Notes under the pieces: model-generated
The model's database searches: none
What the model was told of the DNA's origin: nothing
Seen by the model: the letters and a program-made list of their open reading frames with translations, nothing else
Shown here: positions 1-9,225 of the stretch, in pieces
Numbering within the stretch: the first letter of the stretch is position 1
Layout of the letters: the number at the start of each line of letters is the position of its first letter
Made by a program: the position numbers and the translations under genes
From: JACDHQ01 sp036401195
GTDB taxonomy: Bacteria > Gemmatimonadota > Gemmatimonadetes > Gemmatimonadales > Gemmatimonadaceae
Direction of reading: 5' to 3'
Length of the DNA stretch: 64,000 nt
NCBI GenBank assembly: GCA_036401195.1
Contig: DASWVQ010000125.1
Location: 1-64,000 of the forward strand

Positions 1-1
1 G

Positions 2-415
2 GCGGGCGGAGAGCCCGACGCCGCCCATCGCGCGCGCTTCGCGCACCCGGTGCCCCGCATGGCGGAGGCCGGGTGGCTCGCCGGCGCCGGCGCGACCGCC
101 GGCATCGACATCTCCGACGGGCTCCTCGCCGACGCCGGGCACCTCGCGGCGGCGAGCGGGGCGCGGATCGCGATCGATGCCGCGGCGGTGCCCGTGATGG
201 CCGACGTCGCCCGCGAGGCGGCGCTCGCCTCCGGGGAGGAGTACGAGCTGCTCGTGACGGCGCCGGCGGGGCTCGACGTGGGGGAATTCGCCACGCGATT
301 CGCGGTGGCGATCACCCGGATCGGCGAGGTCGTTGCGGGAGTGCCCGGTGCGGCGCTGCGTGGCGAGGCCACCAGCGTTGCCATTGCACCCGGGCACGAC
401 CACTTTTCGAGCTGA
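2..415 (+). CDS. thiL: Thiamine-monophosphate kinase, C-terminal part (cut by window start)
   Basis: ThiL phosphorylates thiamine monophosphate to the cofactor thiamine diphosphate in the cytosol. Only about 137 C-terminal residues are visible, against roughly 320 for the family. The frame is open from base 2. The visible part carries the ThiL signatures GIDISDGLLADAGHL and ASGEEYELL, which belong to the second half of the PurM-like fold. The first ATG in the window, at 50, is internal and not the real start. The stop TGA shares one base with the ATG of the next gene (TGATG), which suggests coupled translation with plsC. Confidence 0.9.
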   Translation, partial: AGGEPDAAHRARFAHPVPRMAEAGWLAGAGATAGIDISDGLLADAGHLAAASGARIAIDAAAVPVMADVAREAALASGEEYELLVTAPAGLDVGEFATRFAVAITRIGEVVAGVPGAALRGEATSVAIAPGHDHFSS

Positions 416-1191
416 TGCGTACCGTCCTCGTCCTCGCCACCGTCTTCGTCGCGACGATCATCCTCGCCCCCATCGTGGCCATCGCGGCCCTGCTCCGCGT
501 GCCCGAGCGCGAGGGGAGCGTGTACGAGTGGGCGATGCGAAACTGGGCGCGCACGCTGAACCGCGCCGCCGGGGTGAAGATCGTGGTGCACGACCGCGAG
601 CGGATCCTGAAGGGGCGCGGCTCCGTGTACGTCATCAACCACGTGAGCTGGTTCGACGTGTTCGTCCTCGCCGCGTTCATGCCCCGCTACACCTGGATCG
701 CGAAGGCCGAGCTGGCGAAGCTCCCCATCTTCGGCTGGGGCGCGCGCGGGGCCGGGGTGATCTTCATCGAGCGGGAGAACCGCAAGAGCGCCTTCGAGTC
801 GTACCGCCTCGCCGCGGAGGAAGTGAAGCGCGGCCGCAACGTGGTCGTGGCCCCGGAGGGCACGCGCGGGGAGGAGTACGCGCTCCGCCCTTTCAAGAAG
901 GGCCCCTTCGTGCTCGCCATCGCGGCGGGCGCGCCGATCGTGCCGGTGATCGTGTACGGCGCGCGCGAGGTGATGGGACGCGGCTGGCGCGTGCGCTCGG
1001 GCACCGTGCACGTGCACTTCCTCGAGCACATCGAGACCACCGGCTTCGACTACGATCGCCGGCACGAGCTGATGGACATCACCTGGCGGCGCATGGCCGC
1101 CGCCATGCAGGCACTCTACGGGATCGAGTCGCGCGAGGATCCGCACGCGCGCGCCCGCTCCACCTCCTCCTCCCAACTGCCCCCTTCCTGA
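415..1191 (+). CDS. plsC: 1-acyl-sn-glycerol-3-phosphate acyltransferase (PlsC family)
   Basis: The likely reaction is acylation of lysophosphatidic acid to phosphatidic acid at the inner membrane. The 258-residue protein starts with a membrane segment (about residues 3-27). It then has the catalytic HX4D box (H76 to D81 in NHVSWFD), the FIERENR region (about 117-123) and the EGTR substrate-binding box (148-151). Length and motif order fit PlsC. The ATG at 415 is chosen because it overlaps the thiL stop and gives the hydrophobic N-terminus; the same frame stays open further upstream inside thiL but has no family resemblance there. The tail after about residue 245 is low-complexity Ser/Arg/Pro. 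Eno starts three bases after the stop. Confidence 0.9.
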   Translation: MRTVLVLATVFVATIILAPIVAIAALLRVPEREGSVYEWAMRNWARTLNRAAGVKIVVHDRERILKGRGSVYVINHVSWFDVFVLAAFMPRYTWIAKAELAKLPIFGWGARGAGVIFIERENRKSAFESYRLAAEEVKRGRNVVVAPEGTRGEEYALRPFKKGPFVLAIAAGAPIVPVIVYGAREVMGRGWRVRSGTVHVHFLEHIETTGFDYDRRHELMDITWRRMAAAMQALYGIESREDPHARARSTSSSQLPPS

Positions 1192-1194
1192 TCC

Positions 1195-2452
<1,258 letters not shown>

Positions 2453-2475
<23 letters not shown>

Positions 2476-2821
2476 GGGCCCGGCGGGAGGCGGCGCGCGG
2501 CGGACGATCGTCCGCCTCGTGCAGCTGGCGGTCGCCGTGGCGGCGATCGCCTTCGCGGTGGAGGGAGGGGAATACGGCACTTCCGACCTCATCCGCCAGC
2601 GCCGCACCGAGCGGCGGCTCCGGTTGGAGATCGATTCCCTCAGCCGCCTCACCGACTCCCTGCGCCGGTACGAGAAGCAGCTCCTCACCGACCCGAAGCT
2701 GCAGGAGCGGATCGCGCGGGAGGAGTTCGGGATGGTGCGTGGTGACAAGGAGTTGCTGTACCGCTTCGTGGAGCCGGAAGGCGCGCCGGCGGACAGTGCC
2801 GGCGGGGCGGCCCGGCCTTGA
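2453..2821 (+). CDS. Septum formation initiator family protein (FtsB/DivIC-like)
   Basis: FtsB/DivIC proteins are small single-pass scaffold proteins that link FtsQ and FtsL in the divisome. The 122-residue product has a short basic N-terminus, one membrane helix (about 18-37), a heptad-rich coiled coil (about 48-77) and the family's C-terminal pattern around DPKLQERIAREEFGMV followed by KELLYRF. The GTG at 2453 lies inside the end of eno, so translation probably depends on eno. A later start would remove the basic cytosolic tail in front of the helix. The Pro/Gly/Ala-rich end is variable in the family. Confidence 0.85.
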
Positions 2822-2857
2822 CTTCGACCCCCCGGCGGGCGAGATTTGTTGCACTGC

Positions 2858-2931
<74 letters not shown>

Positions 2932-2936
2932 TTGAG

Positions 2937-2970
2937 AAAACGGCCGACCCGAAAGGGCCGGCCGTTTTTT
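2937..2970 (+). terminator. Intrinsic terminator after initiator tRNA
   Basis: A nine-base stem (AAAACGGCC / GGCCGTTTT), extended inward by CCC/GGG around a GAAA loop, ends in six T. Its stem is A-rich on the left, so it could also stop transcripts from the opposite strand. Confidence 0.9.
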
Positions 2971-3063
2971 CATCCTGAGCGAAGCGAAGGATCTGGCCCA
3001 GGTGGCCGCCGTCATCCCGAGCGAGGCCGCGAAGCGGCCGACGAGGGACCTGGCGTCCCGATA
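2970..3063. repeat. Dispersed REP-like repeat, copy 1
   Basis: The unit CATCCTGAGCGAAGCGAAGG is followed by a related unit starting CATCCCGAGCG and ending GAGGGACCTGG. Each unit is an imperfect palindrome (ATCCT...AGGAT, ATCCC...GGGAT). The same two-unit arrangement recurs at 3772-3850. Intergenic repeats of this type occur in many GC-rich genomes. Confidence 0.8.
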
Positions 3064-3081
3064 GAGGGAACCGAAAGCCGA

Positions 3082-3780
3082 ATGAACCTCCTCCTCCTCT
3101 CCTCCTCCCGCGCCAACGACGGCTCCTGGCTCACCTGGGCCTTCCCCGAGATCCGCGCCGCCCTCGGCGACGCGCGCTCGATCGCCTTCGTCCCCTGGGC
3201 CGCCGTCACCCTCGACTGGGCCGGCTACACCCGCATGTTCGCCGACGCGGTGGCCCCCCTCGGCCTCACCGTGCGCGGCGTCCACGAGACCGATGATCCC
3301 TGCGGCGTGATCCGCGAGTGCGACGCCGTCGCCATCGGGGGAGGGAACACCTTCCGCCTCGTGGAGCGCATGCACGCCACCCGCGTGATGGACACCATCC
3401 GCGAGCGGGTGCGGGAGGGGGCGCCGTACCTGGGGTGGAGCGCGGGGAGCAACGTGGCCTGCCCCACCATCCGCACCACGAACGACATGCCGGTGATCGA
3501 GCCCGCGTCCTTCGACGCGCTCGGCCTCATCCCCTTCCAGCTCAACGCGCACTACAACGACTTCGCTCCCCCGGGGTTCCACGGCGAGACCCGCGCGCAG
3601 CGCCTCGCCGAGTTCACCGCGCTGAACCCGCAGGTGCCGGTGCTCGCGATGCGCGAGGGGGCGATGCTCGTCGTCCGCGACGGCTCCATGCGCCTCGCCG
3701 GCGAGTCCGACGCGGTCCTCTTCCGCGCCGGCGCCGAGCCCACGCCCGTGTCGCGCGGGCCGATCGTGGTGTCATCCTGA
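3082..3780 (+). CDS. pepE: Dipeptidase E-like serine peptidase (family S51)
   Basis: PepE hydrolyses N-terminal Asp-Xaa dipeptides in the cytosol. The 232-residue product matches family length. It has the glycine-rich AIGGGNTFRL block, the nucleophile elbow GWSAGSNVA with the catalytic serine, and the HYNDF segment that supplies the conserved histidine. The ATG at 3082 gives the family N-terminus (MNLLLLSSSR); the frame is open upstream but only through the repeat. The gene's stop codon (TGA) is provided by the second copy of the repeat (CATCCTGAGCG), so the last residues may have been reshaped by repeat insertion. Confidence 0.9.
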   Translation: MNLLLLSSSRANDGSWLTWAFPEIRAALGDARSIAFVPWAAVTLDWAGYTRMFADAVAPLGLTVRGVHETDDPCGVIRECDAVAIGGGNTFRLVERMHATRVMDTIRERVREGAPYLGWSAGSNVACPTIRTTNDMPVIEPASFDALGLIPFQLNAHYNDFAPPGFHGETRAQRLAEFTALNPQVPVLAMREGAMLVVRDGSMRLAGESDAVLFRAGAEPTPVSRGPIVVSS

Positions 3781-3850
3781 GCGAAGCGAAGGATATGGCC
3801 CAGGTGCGCGTTGTCATCCCGAGCGCAGCGAGGGATCTTGCTCGGGTGCG
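3772..3850. repeat. Dispersed REP-like repeat, copy 2, overlapping the pepE stop
   Basis: This matches the 2970-3063 copy: CATCCTGAGCGAAGCGAAGG, a short spacer with GGCCCAGGTG, then CATCCCGAGCGCAGCGAGGG. It begins inside the last codons of pepE and fills most of the gap to the HAD gene. Confidence 0.8.
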
Positions 3851-3884
3851 GTAGTGGCCCCTTCGGCCACGGCGGGACCGTACG

Positions 3885-4685
3885 TTGAGGCAGATCCGCC
3901 TCATCTGCCTCGACGTCGACGGCACCCTCATCGGCGCCTCCGGCCGCGTGCATCCCCGCGTCTGGGACGCCGTGGACCGCGCCCGCGCCGCCGGCATCCA
4001 CATGGCCGTCTGCTCCGGCCGCCCCGGCTTCGGCATCACCCGCGACATCGCCGCCCGCGTCGCCCCCACCGGGTGGCACAGCTTCTCGAATGGCGCGAGC
4101 ATCCTCGAGCTGGGCACCGGCCGCTCCCGCTCCGCGCCCCTTCCGGTCGAGTCGCTCGCCATGCTCATCGAGCGCGCCCGCCACACCGGCCACCCGCTCG
4201 AGCTGTACGGCGACTCTGCGTATGCGATCGAGGTGGACACCGATCGCGCGCGTCGCCATGCCGCGCTGCTGGGCATCCCCCTCGCCCTCCAGCCGCTCAC
4301 CGGCTTCCGAGAGCCCGTGGTGCGCGCCCAGTGGCTGCTCGCGCACGAGGAAGCCGAGCCCGTGCTCTCGGCGCCCTACCCCGGGCTCGACCTCGTCGCC
4401 TCGCTCGCCCCGACCATGGCCGACACCCTCTTCGTGAGCCTGATGCGCCACGGGGTGGACAAGGGGATGGCCGTGCGCCTCATGGCGGCGGAGTACGGCG
4501 TCCCCCTGGAGCAGGTGATGTACGTGGGCGACGGCCTGAACGACGTCCCCGCCATGCGCCTCGCCGGCTGGTCGGTGGCCCCGCACGACGCCGAGGCGCA
4601 CGCGCGGGACGTGGCGGAGAGCTTCGTCGCCCCCGCGGACGAGGGGGGCGTCGCCGAGGCGCTGGAACTGGCCCTGACGGGGTGA
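3885..4685 (+). CDS. HAD superfamily (Cof-type) phosphatase
   Basis: The 266-residue protein has the HAD motifs in order: DVDGTL (nucleophile Asp about residue 9) near the N-terminus, a CSGRPG motif II region, the substrate lysine in the HGVDKGMA block, and the GDGLNDVPAM motif IV near residue 210. The inserted cap domain between motifs II and III is of the Cof/C2B type found in sugar-phosphate phosphatases. The substrate cannot be read from sequence. The start is TTG at 3885; it places the DVDGT motif at the usual distance, and no ATG or GTG in frame precedes the motif. Upstream sequence is the repeat. Confidence 0.85.
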   Translation: MRQIRLICLDVDGTLIGASGRVHPRVWDAVDRARAAGIHMAVCSGRPGFGITRDIAARVAPTGWHSFSNGASILELGTGRSRSAPLPVESLAMLIERARHTGHPLELYGDSAYAIEVDTDRARRHAALLGIPLALQPLTGFREPVVRAQWLLAHEEAEPVLSAPYPGLDLVASLAPTMADTLFVSLMRHGVDKGMAVRLMAAEYGVPLEQVMYVGDGLNDVPAMRLAGWSVAPHDAEAHARDVAESFVAPADEGGVAEALELALTG

Positions 4686-4760
4686 CCGGGGCGCCCGGAG
4701 GGCTTTTCTTCGGGCCGCCAGCCTGATATTTTTCAAGTCTCCCCCGGAAACGGGGGGTGC

Positions 4761-4834
4761 GGCAGGGTAGCTCAGCCGGTTAGAGCACGGCACTCATAAT
4801 GCCGGGGTCGCGGGTTCGAGTCCCGCCCCTGCTA
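4761..4834 (+). tRNA. tRNA-Met, elongator type (anticodon CAU)
   Basis: A 74-nt cloverleaf with CAU anticodon. The D-arm (TAGCTCAG...GGTTAGAGCAC), anticodon arm (CACTCATAATG) and variable region (GGGGTC) match elongator tRNA-Met rather than the initiator at 2858; the acceptor stem opens with G1 opposite U72. tRNA-Ile with a lysidine anticodon is the alternative and is less likely. The 3' half is duplicated at 30118, making this gene the probable attachment site of an integrated element. Confidence 0.93.
4797..4833 (+). repeat. Putative left attachment repeat (3' half of tRNA-Met)
   Basis: The 37 nt from the anticodon loop to the acceptor end (TAATGCCGGGGTCGC... to ...GCCCCTGCT) recur in the same orientation at 30118-30154 with one substitution and two compensating single-base indels. 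Tyrosine recombinases commonly use the 3' half of tRNA genes as attB, and insertion restores an intact tRNA on one side. Reading this as attL/attR is an inference from that pattern. Confidence 0.6.
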
Positions 4835-4858
4835 TTCGCTGAAAAATGTGATGGTCGA

Positions 4859-4890
4859 CGCCCGCTTTCACTCTGTGAAAGCGGGCGTTC
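4859..4890 (+). terminator. Hairpin terminator after tRNA-Met
   Basis: A perfect 13-bp stem (CGCCCGCTTTCAC / GTGAAAGCGGGCG) with a three-base loop starts 25 bases after the tRNA. It has only a weak T-rich tail (TTCGTGTGT), so termination efficiency is uncertain. Confidence 0.7.
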
Positions 4891-5280
4891 GTGTGTACAA
4901 CGGTGACGCGGAGAGCACGGTTATTAGCAGGGTCGAGACTGCCTTGGGTAGCCTCATGGGTAGCACAAGTGCGCGGGAAACTTGGCGGTTGCTTGTACAT
5001 GCTCGACGAGCGTCCCGAGGTCCCTTCGCGCGCGGGGTAGGTTCTCGGGCGGCATCGCTGCCGTGGCCGCGTGTTTGAGCCTGTGCCCTGACCGGGCTGA
5101 GCCTTCCAGCCTGGCCGCGGACAAGGCCATCGCTAGCATGTGTTTGCGAGCAAGCACGGGGGACCATAGCTTTTCTGGGTCGCGTGGGCTCACGCGGCAC
5201 CGGCTCGCGCGGATGGCGACGTAGGGATGCACCCTGGGCAGGGTCGTTGACTCTTGGCGGGGTTAGAGTGCTCGTGGCGT
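4891..5280. other. Intergenic stretch before the CBASS operon
   Basis: About 390 bases with no recognisable gene. Several short open frames cross on both strands, none with a family signature or good start context. It should contain the CBASS promoter; I see no convincing -35/-10 pair or operator. A decayed fragment of mobile DNA next to the tRNA is possible. Confidence 0.5.
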
Positions 5281-6279
5281 ATGCGCATTCTCAGTGTTGA
5301 CGGCGGCGGCTACCTCGGTCTCGCGATCGCCTCGTTCCTGCAGGCCGTCGAGCAGCGGTTCGGGACAACCGCCGCCGCTCCCTTCGATCTCTTCTGCGGC
5401 ACGAGCACGGGCGCCATCATCGCGCTCGCCCTCGCCGCCGAGAAGACGGCGACTGAGGTCGTCGGGCTCTATGAGCAGCTGGGCCCGAGCGTCTTCACGC
5501 CGCCAGATCCCAAGGCGAGTCGATTCAAGCGAGCGAAGGAGTTCTGTCGCCGCGTCAAGGAGGCGCGCTATGACAACGAGCCGCTCCGCGCCGCGCTCGA
5601 TGGCGTGTTCGGCCCTCTGACGCTCGGTGATCTTCGCTTGGCCGGGAAGCGCGTGCTCATTACGGCCTTCAGCGTCTCAACCGGGGGGCCGCGAATTTTC
5701 AAGACCGACCACGCGCCCGAGCTCGTGCTCCATGATCGCTATCGCCTCACTGACGTAGCTCTCGCGAGCAGCGCCGCGCCCACGTACCTGCCCCTGGTGG
5801 AGATCGTCGATCCGGTGAGCGGGATCCTCGAGCGCTTCTGCGACGGTGGCGTGGTGACGAACTCGCCCGCCCTGCTCGGCTATGCGGAGGCCATCTCGAC
5901 CCTGGAGTGCCAGCCGGCGGACGTAGGGATTCTCTCGCTCGGCACTCCCCGGAACGATCTCGCCGAGCGGCCCACGGCTCTCGCGCCTGCCCAGATCCCT
6001 TTGAACCGGGGCTTCCAGGGGTGGAAGTTCGGGGAGCAGATCATCTCCATCACGATGGACGGTGGGTCGAAGGTCAGTCACTTCGCGCTCGACCGCATCG
6101 CGAAGGCGGCGGGCGCCTGCTACGTGCGCGTGGACATGACGGCCCCGCCAGGCGTGGGACTCGATATCGCGACACCGGAGGCGACCCTCGCCCTTCGGCA
6201 GCTGGGCACGCACTGCGGGCGAGACACCCAGACGCTCGCGCGCGTCGCGCCGTTCTTCACCCGTGAGGAGGTCCGCTGA
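5281..6279 (+). CDS. capV: CBASS effector: patatin-like phospholipase CapV
   Basis: CapV is the cell-killing effector of type II CBASS: a cyclic dinucleotide activates it to hydrolyse membrane phospholipids during phage infection. The 332-residue protein shows the patatin fold landmarks: the oxyanion glycines in SVDGGGYLGL (6-13), the nucleophile elbow GTSTG with Ser42, and the catalytic Asp188 in the DGG motif. The ATG at 5281 gives the exact family N-terminus (MRILSVDGGG); the ten residues available upstream add nothing. Its stop overlaps the next ATG (TGATG), so it is coupled to the synthase. The order capV, CD-NTase, cap2, cap3 is that of the Vibrio cholerae type II operon. Confidence 0.95.
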   Translation: MRILSVDGGGYLGLAIASFLQAVEQRFGTTAAAPFDLFCGTSTGAIIALALAAEKTATEVVGLYEQLGPSVFTPPDPKASRFKRAKEFCRRVKEARYDNEPLRAALDGVFGPLTLGDLRLAGKRVLITAFSVSTGGPRIFKTDHAPELVLHDRYRLTDVALASSAAPTYLPLVEIVDPVSGILERFCDGGVVTNSPALLGYAEAISTLECQPADVGILSLGTPRNDLAERPTALAPAQIPLNRGFQGWKFGEQIISITMDGGSKVSHFALDRIAKAAGACYVRVDMTAPPGVGLDIATPEATLALRQLGTHCGRDTQTLARVAPFFTREEVR

Positions 6280-7283
6280 TGGCGAACGTGCAAGCGCAGT
6301 TCGAGCAGTTCCACAAGCAGATCCGCACGTACTACGAGATCAACACGACGCTCCGGGAGAAGAAGGACATCATCGTCCGGCGTGTGAAGAAGCACCTGGA
6401 GAAGAACGACCGTCCGCAGTGTGTGGAGTTCATCCAGGGCAGTTACAAGATGAAGGTCGGGATCTGCGCAGTGGAGGGCCTGGAGTACGACATCGACGTG
6501 GGGCTCCGTTTCTCCTTCGACGAGTCCAAGTACACGCCCGCGGAGGTTCGGAAGTGGGTCTTCGAGGCGGTAGACGGCCATACGGAGTCGGTGGAGAAGA
6601 AGCCGTCGTGCATCCGCGTCATCTACGCCGACGGCTACCACGTGGACCTGGTCTCGTACGCGTGGTGGGATGACGCCAACGGCCAGGAGCAGTACCGCCT
6701 GGCGCACGAGTCGAAGGGTTGGCGCCCTGCAAACCCCCCGGGGCTCGTGGGGCACGTGGCGGAGGCGCGCAAGCCATTCTCTGACACCAAGGAGACCGCG
6801 ACCCAGACGGACCAGTTCCGACGTGTCGTGCGGTACCTCAAGCGGTGGAACGACCGCGCGATGCCGTACGAGTCGAAGGACAAGCCGTCGGGGATCGCGC
6901 TCGTGCTGCTCACCGAGAAGTACCTGCCGAGCCCCTGCATCAAGTGGGACGGGACCTCCAACGATCTCGGTGCGCTCGAGCAGGTCGCGAGCGGCGCGGA
7001 GAACACGTTTGGGCGGATCTCGATCAAGAAGCCCACGCCCGAATATGAGGACCTTTATGCCGGCATCTCCGACAAGGGGATGACGGACTTGAAGAAGCGT
7101 TTCGGGGACCTTCGAAATGCCGTGGTGGATGCGAGGAACGCCGCCGACGTCCGGACGGCGTGCAAGCGCCTCAAGGAGGTCTTCGGCGATGACTTCCCGT
7201 GCCCGGACGCCGAGGGCGGCGGGAAGGAGGAGGCGAAGAAGACGGCGGCGCCAGCCGTGATCTCCTCCGCGAGCTCGGCGTAG
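6279..7283 (+). CDS. CD-NTase cyclic-oligonucleotide synthase (DncV-like)
   Basis: This is the alarm enzyme of the CBASS operon: on infection it makes a cyclic nucleotide that activates CapV. Nucleotidyltransferase landmarks are GS at 54-55, the metal-binding pair D71/D73 (EYDIDVGL) and the third acidic residue D123 (YHVDLVSY), followed by the helical RRVVRYLKRWND segment (181-192) typical of the family. The 334 residues and the operon order suggest the DncV clade, but the product nucleotide cannot be read directly. The C-terminus after about residue 300 is a flexible Lys/Ala/Ser tail ending in Ser-Ala. Cap2 is known to conjugate CD-NTases through their last residue, so a small terminal residue on a free tail fits. 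Confidence 0.93.
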   Translation: MANVQAQFEQFHKQIRTYYEINTTLREKKDIIVRRVKKHLEKNDRPQCVEFIQGSYKMKVGICAVEGLEYDIDVGLRFSFDESKYTPAEVRKWVFEAVDGHTESVEKKPSCIRVIYADGYHVDLVSYAWWDDANGQEQYRLAHESKGWRPANPPGLVGHVAEARKPFSDTKETATQTDQFRRVVRYLKRWNDRAMPYESKDKPSGIALVLLTEKYLPSPCIKWDGTSNDLGALEQVASGAENTFGRISIKKPTPEYEDLYAGISDKGMTDLKKRFGDLRNAVVDARNAADVRTACKRLKEVFGDDFPCPDAEGGGKEEAKKTAAPAVISSASSA

Positions 7284-7299
7284 CGGCGCGGGGGTCGGC

Positions 7300-9225
7300 G
7301 TGCCGGACGAGCCGTACAAGTTGGCGACGTCCGCCGGGGCGCCGGCGGACGACGGGCGCGCGGCCGCCCTGGCGGCGCCGGCGAATGCGCTGCGTTCGGC
7401 GCGCGTCGCTGCCTGCGAGGCGGCGGCGAGCGCCCTCGCGGAGCGAGGGTTTGTGCAGCACACGGCGCCCGATGATCACTGGACCGGAACGCTCCAACTC
7501 CCCCGGAGTGGAGCGTCCGTGACGGTCACGGTGCGACTCCCGCCGCGTTTCCCTGACGCGCTGCCCAAGGTAGCCGTCGCCCAGGACCGGCTGCCGAAGC
7601 GCCTCGCTCACGTGGACAGCGACGGAACCGTATGCGTGGTTCCGACGAGCAACGTCTTCGTCGACGCAGACCGGCCGGTGGCGTTGGTGGAGGAGGCCTT
7701 GCGGCGCGCGACTGAAGTGCTCGACGGCGGCCTCCTCGGCGAGACGGACGCGGATCTTGAGGCTGAGTACCAGGCCTACTGGATACCAACCGACTTCGTT
7801 CCCCTCCTCTCCCTGTGCGACGGCGACGGCCCCGCGCGACAGATCGCGATATGCGACCTCACGGGTGGCTCGAAGCTGATTGGCCGCGGCCTGATGGCCG
7901 CCGACCGCGCGGAGGACGTCGCGGTATGGGCGGACCACGTGGGATCCAAGGTGGGATCGACCTACCAGGGGCTCTTCATCCCGGTGCACGCGTCTGTCCC
8001 ACTTGCGGCTCACAACCGCGGGACCACCGTGATGGAGATCGCTCAGCTGATCCTCCGGCACGGAACGCCGGCGGGTCAGCAGCTCTTGCGAGACGCCATC
8101 GAACGAGCCGACTATCCGCAGATCATCGTGCTCTCGATGCCAGAGGCCCTCGCGGGCGCTGGCCGGCGACTGGTCGCGGTCTTGATCAAGCGGCCAGACC
8201 AGCGGCTGCTCAAGAAGGCCGCGCGAGGGTTCCGCCGAGGGCGCGTTCCCGCTGCGCGCGTGCTGAGCAAGATCGGGCGCGAGGCGGTGGGCCGTCTCAA
8301 TCTTCAGCGCGTCGATCTTGCATACCTTGGGGCGCGTGGCGGCGCGACGGCTCGGCTCGCGCAGGCCACGGTGGCGGTCGTGGGGGTCGGCGCCGTCGGA
8401 TCAGAGGTCGCGCGCAATCTCGCCGCGCTGGGGGTGGGCCACATTCGGATGGTGGACCCTGATGCGATGAATCCCGAGAACGTGCATCGTCACGCGCTCG
8501 GGATGAACAGTACGGGTTACGCCAAGGTCGTCGGTCTGACCGTGGACCTCTGGCGCCTGTTCCCGCATCTGGAGGTCGATGGGCGCGGCGTGGGGGTGGA
8601 AGAACTGCTCGTCGACGATCCGGCCTACCTACTGGAAGCCGATCTGATCGTGCTGGCTACCGGCGAGGAGACATTGGAGCGTCGGCTGAATCGCCTCCTG
8701 CAGGATGGTCCACCGCGCGTGCACACGTGGCTCGAGCCGATTGGCATCGCGGGACATGCCTTCGTGTGCGGCCGGCCGGCGGGCAGCGGCACGGTGGCCA
8801 AGCCAGCGCGCGGATGCTTCGAGTGCCTGTATCGACCGGACGACACCTTCGGGCTGGTTAACCGCACGGCGCTCACGGCGCCCGGGCAGGAGATCCGGCG
8901 ATCTCTCGCCGGGTGCGCGGGCACGTTCTCGCCATTCTCGCCGCTGGATGCTCGACGGACAGCCGCCGATGCCGCGGAGCTGGTGGCCCGCCTGCTGACC
9001 GGCACGGCGACCCCACCGCTCCTCGTCAGCTGGCGCGGGCTGCACACGGAGTTCGAGGCGGCCGGGTACCGGTTGTCGGGACGCGCGTCGCAGGTTCCAC
9101 CGGGTGCCCGAGTCGAAGTGCAGGGAAGCGAGATCGTGCGGGATGACTGCCCTATCTGCGGCGGGCGCGCACAGGATCACACGACCGTGCAAGCGGGCGG
9201 GGCCAGCAGCGAAGTGACGCCGTGA
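7300..9225 (+). CDS. cap2: CBASS Cap2, E2-E1 fusion ligase for the CD-NTase
   Basis: Cap2 activates the C-terminus of the CD-NTase and attaches it to target proteins, priming cyclic-nucleotide synthesis. The 641-residue protein has an N-terminal E2-like domain with candidate catalytic Cys112 in the DSDGTVCVVP strand. A linker domain follows, then a ThiF/E1 adenylation domain with the nucleotide-binding VVGVGAVGSEVARNL (G362, G364, G367) and the VDPDAMNPENVHRHAL block. Candidate E1 cysteine is Cys539 in AGCAGTFSPFSPLDARR. CxxC pairs at 506/509 and 617/620 look like zinc ligands. The start is GTG at 7300, 16 bases after the CD-NTase stop. The end overlaps cap3 (GTGA). Confidence 0.94.
   Translation: MPDEPYKLATSAGAPADDGRAAALAAPANALRSARVAACEAAASALAERGFVQHTAPDDHWTGTLQLPRSGASVTVTVRLPPRFPDALPKVAVAQDRLPKRLAHVDSDGTVCVVPTSNVFVDADRPVALVEEALRRATEVLDGGLLGETDADLEAEYQAYWIPTDFVPLLSLCDGDGPARQIAICDLTGGSKLIGRGLMAADRAEDVAVWADHVGSKVGSTYQGLFIPVHASVPLAAHNRGTTVMEIAQLILRHGTPAGQQLLRDAIERADYPQIIVLSMPEALAGAGRRLVAVLIKRPDQRLLKKAARGFRRGRVPAARVLSKIGREAVGRLNLQRVDLAYLGARGGATARLAQATVAVVGVGAVGSEVARNLAALGVGHIRMVDPDAMNPENVHRHALGMNSTGYAKVVGLTVDLWRLFPHLEVDGRGVGVEELLVDDPAYLLEADLIVLATGEETLERRLNRLLQDGPPRVHTWLEPIGIAGHAFVCGRPAGSGTVAKPARGCFECLYRPDDTFGLVNRTALTAPGQEIRRSLAGCAGTFSPFSPLDARRTAADAAELVARLLTGTATPPLLVSWRGLHTEFEAAGYRLSGRASQVPPGARVEVQGSEIVRDDCPICGGRAQDHTTVQAGGASSEVTP

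Noticed and set aside
73..414. Upstream extension of the PlsC frame into thiL
   Set aside because: The extension is Arg-rich out-of-frame translation of thiL; the ATG at 415 gives the family N-terminus.
2970..3850. The two REP-like arrays as a CRISPR
   Set aside because: Units are imperfect palindromes without unique spacers of constant size, and there are only two copies flanking a gene.
4954..5232. A reverse-strand frame next to tRNA-Met, considered as an integrase C-terminal remnant
   Set aside because: It lacks the LGH...Y signature and the typical TYGH ending; no residue pattern supports a recombinase.
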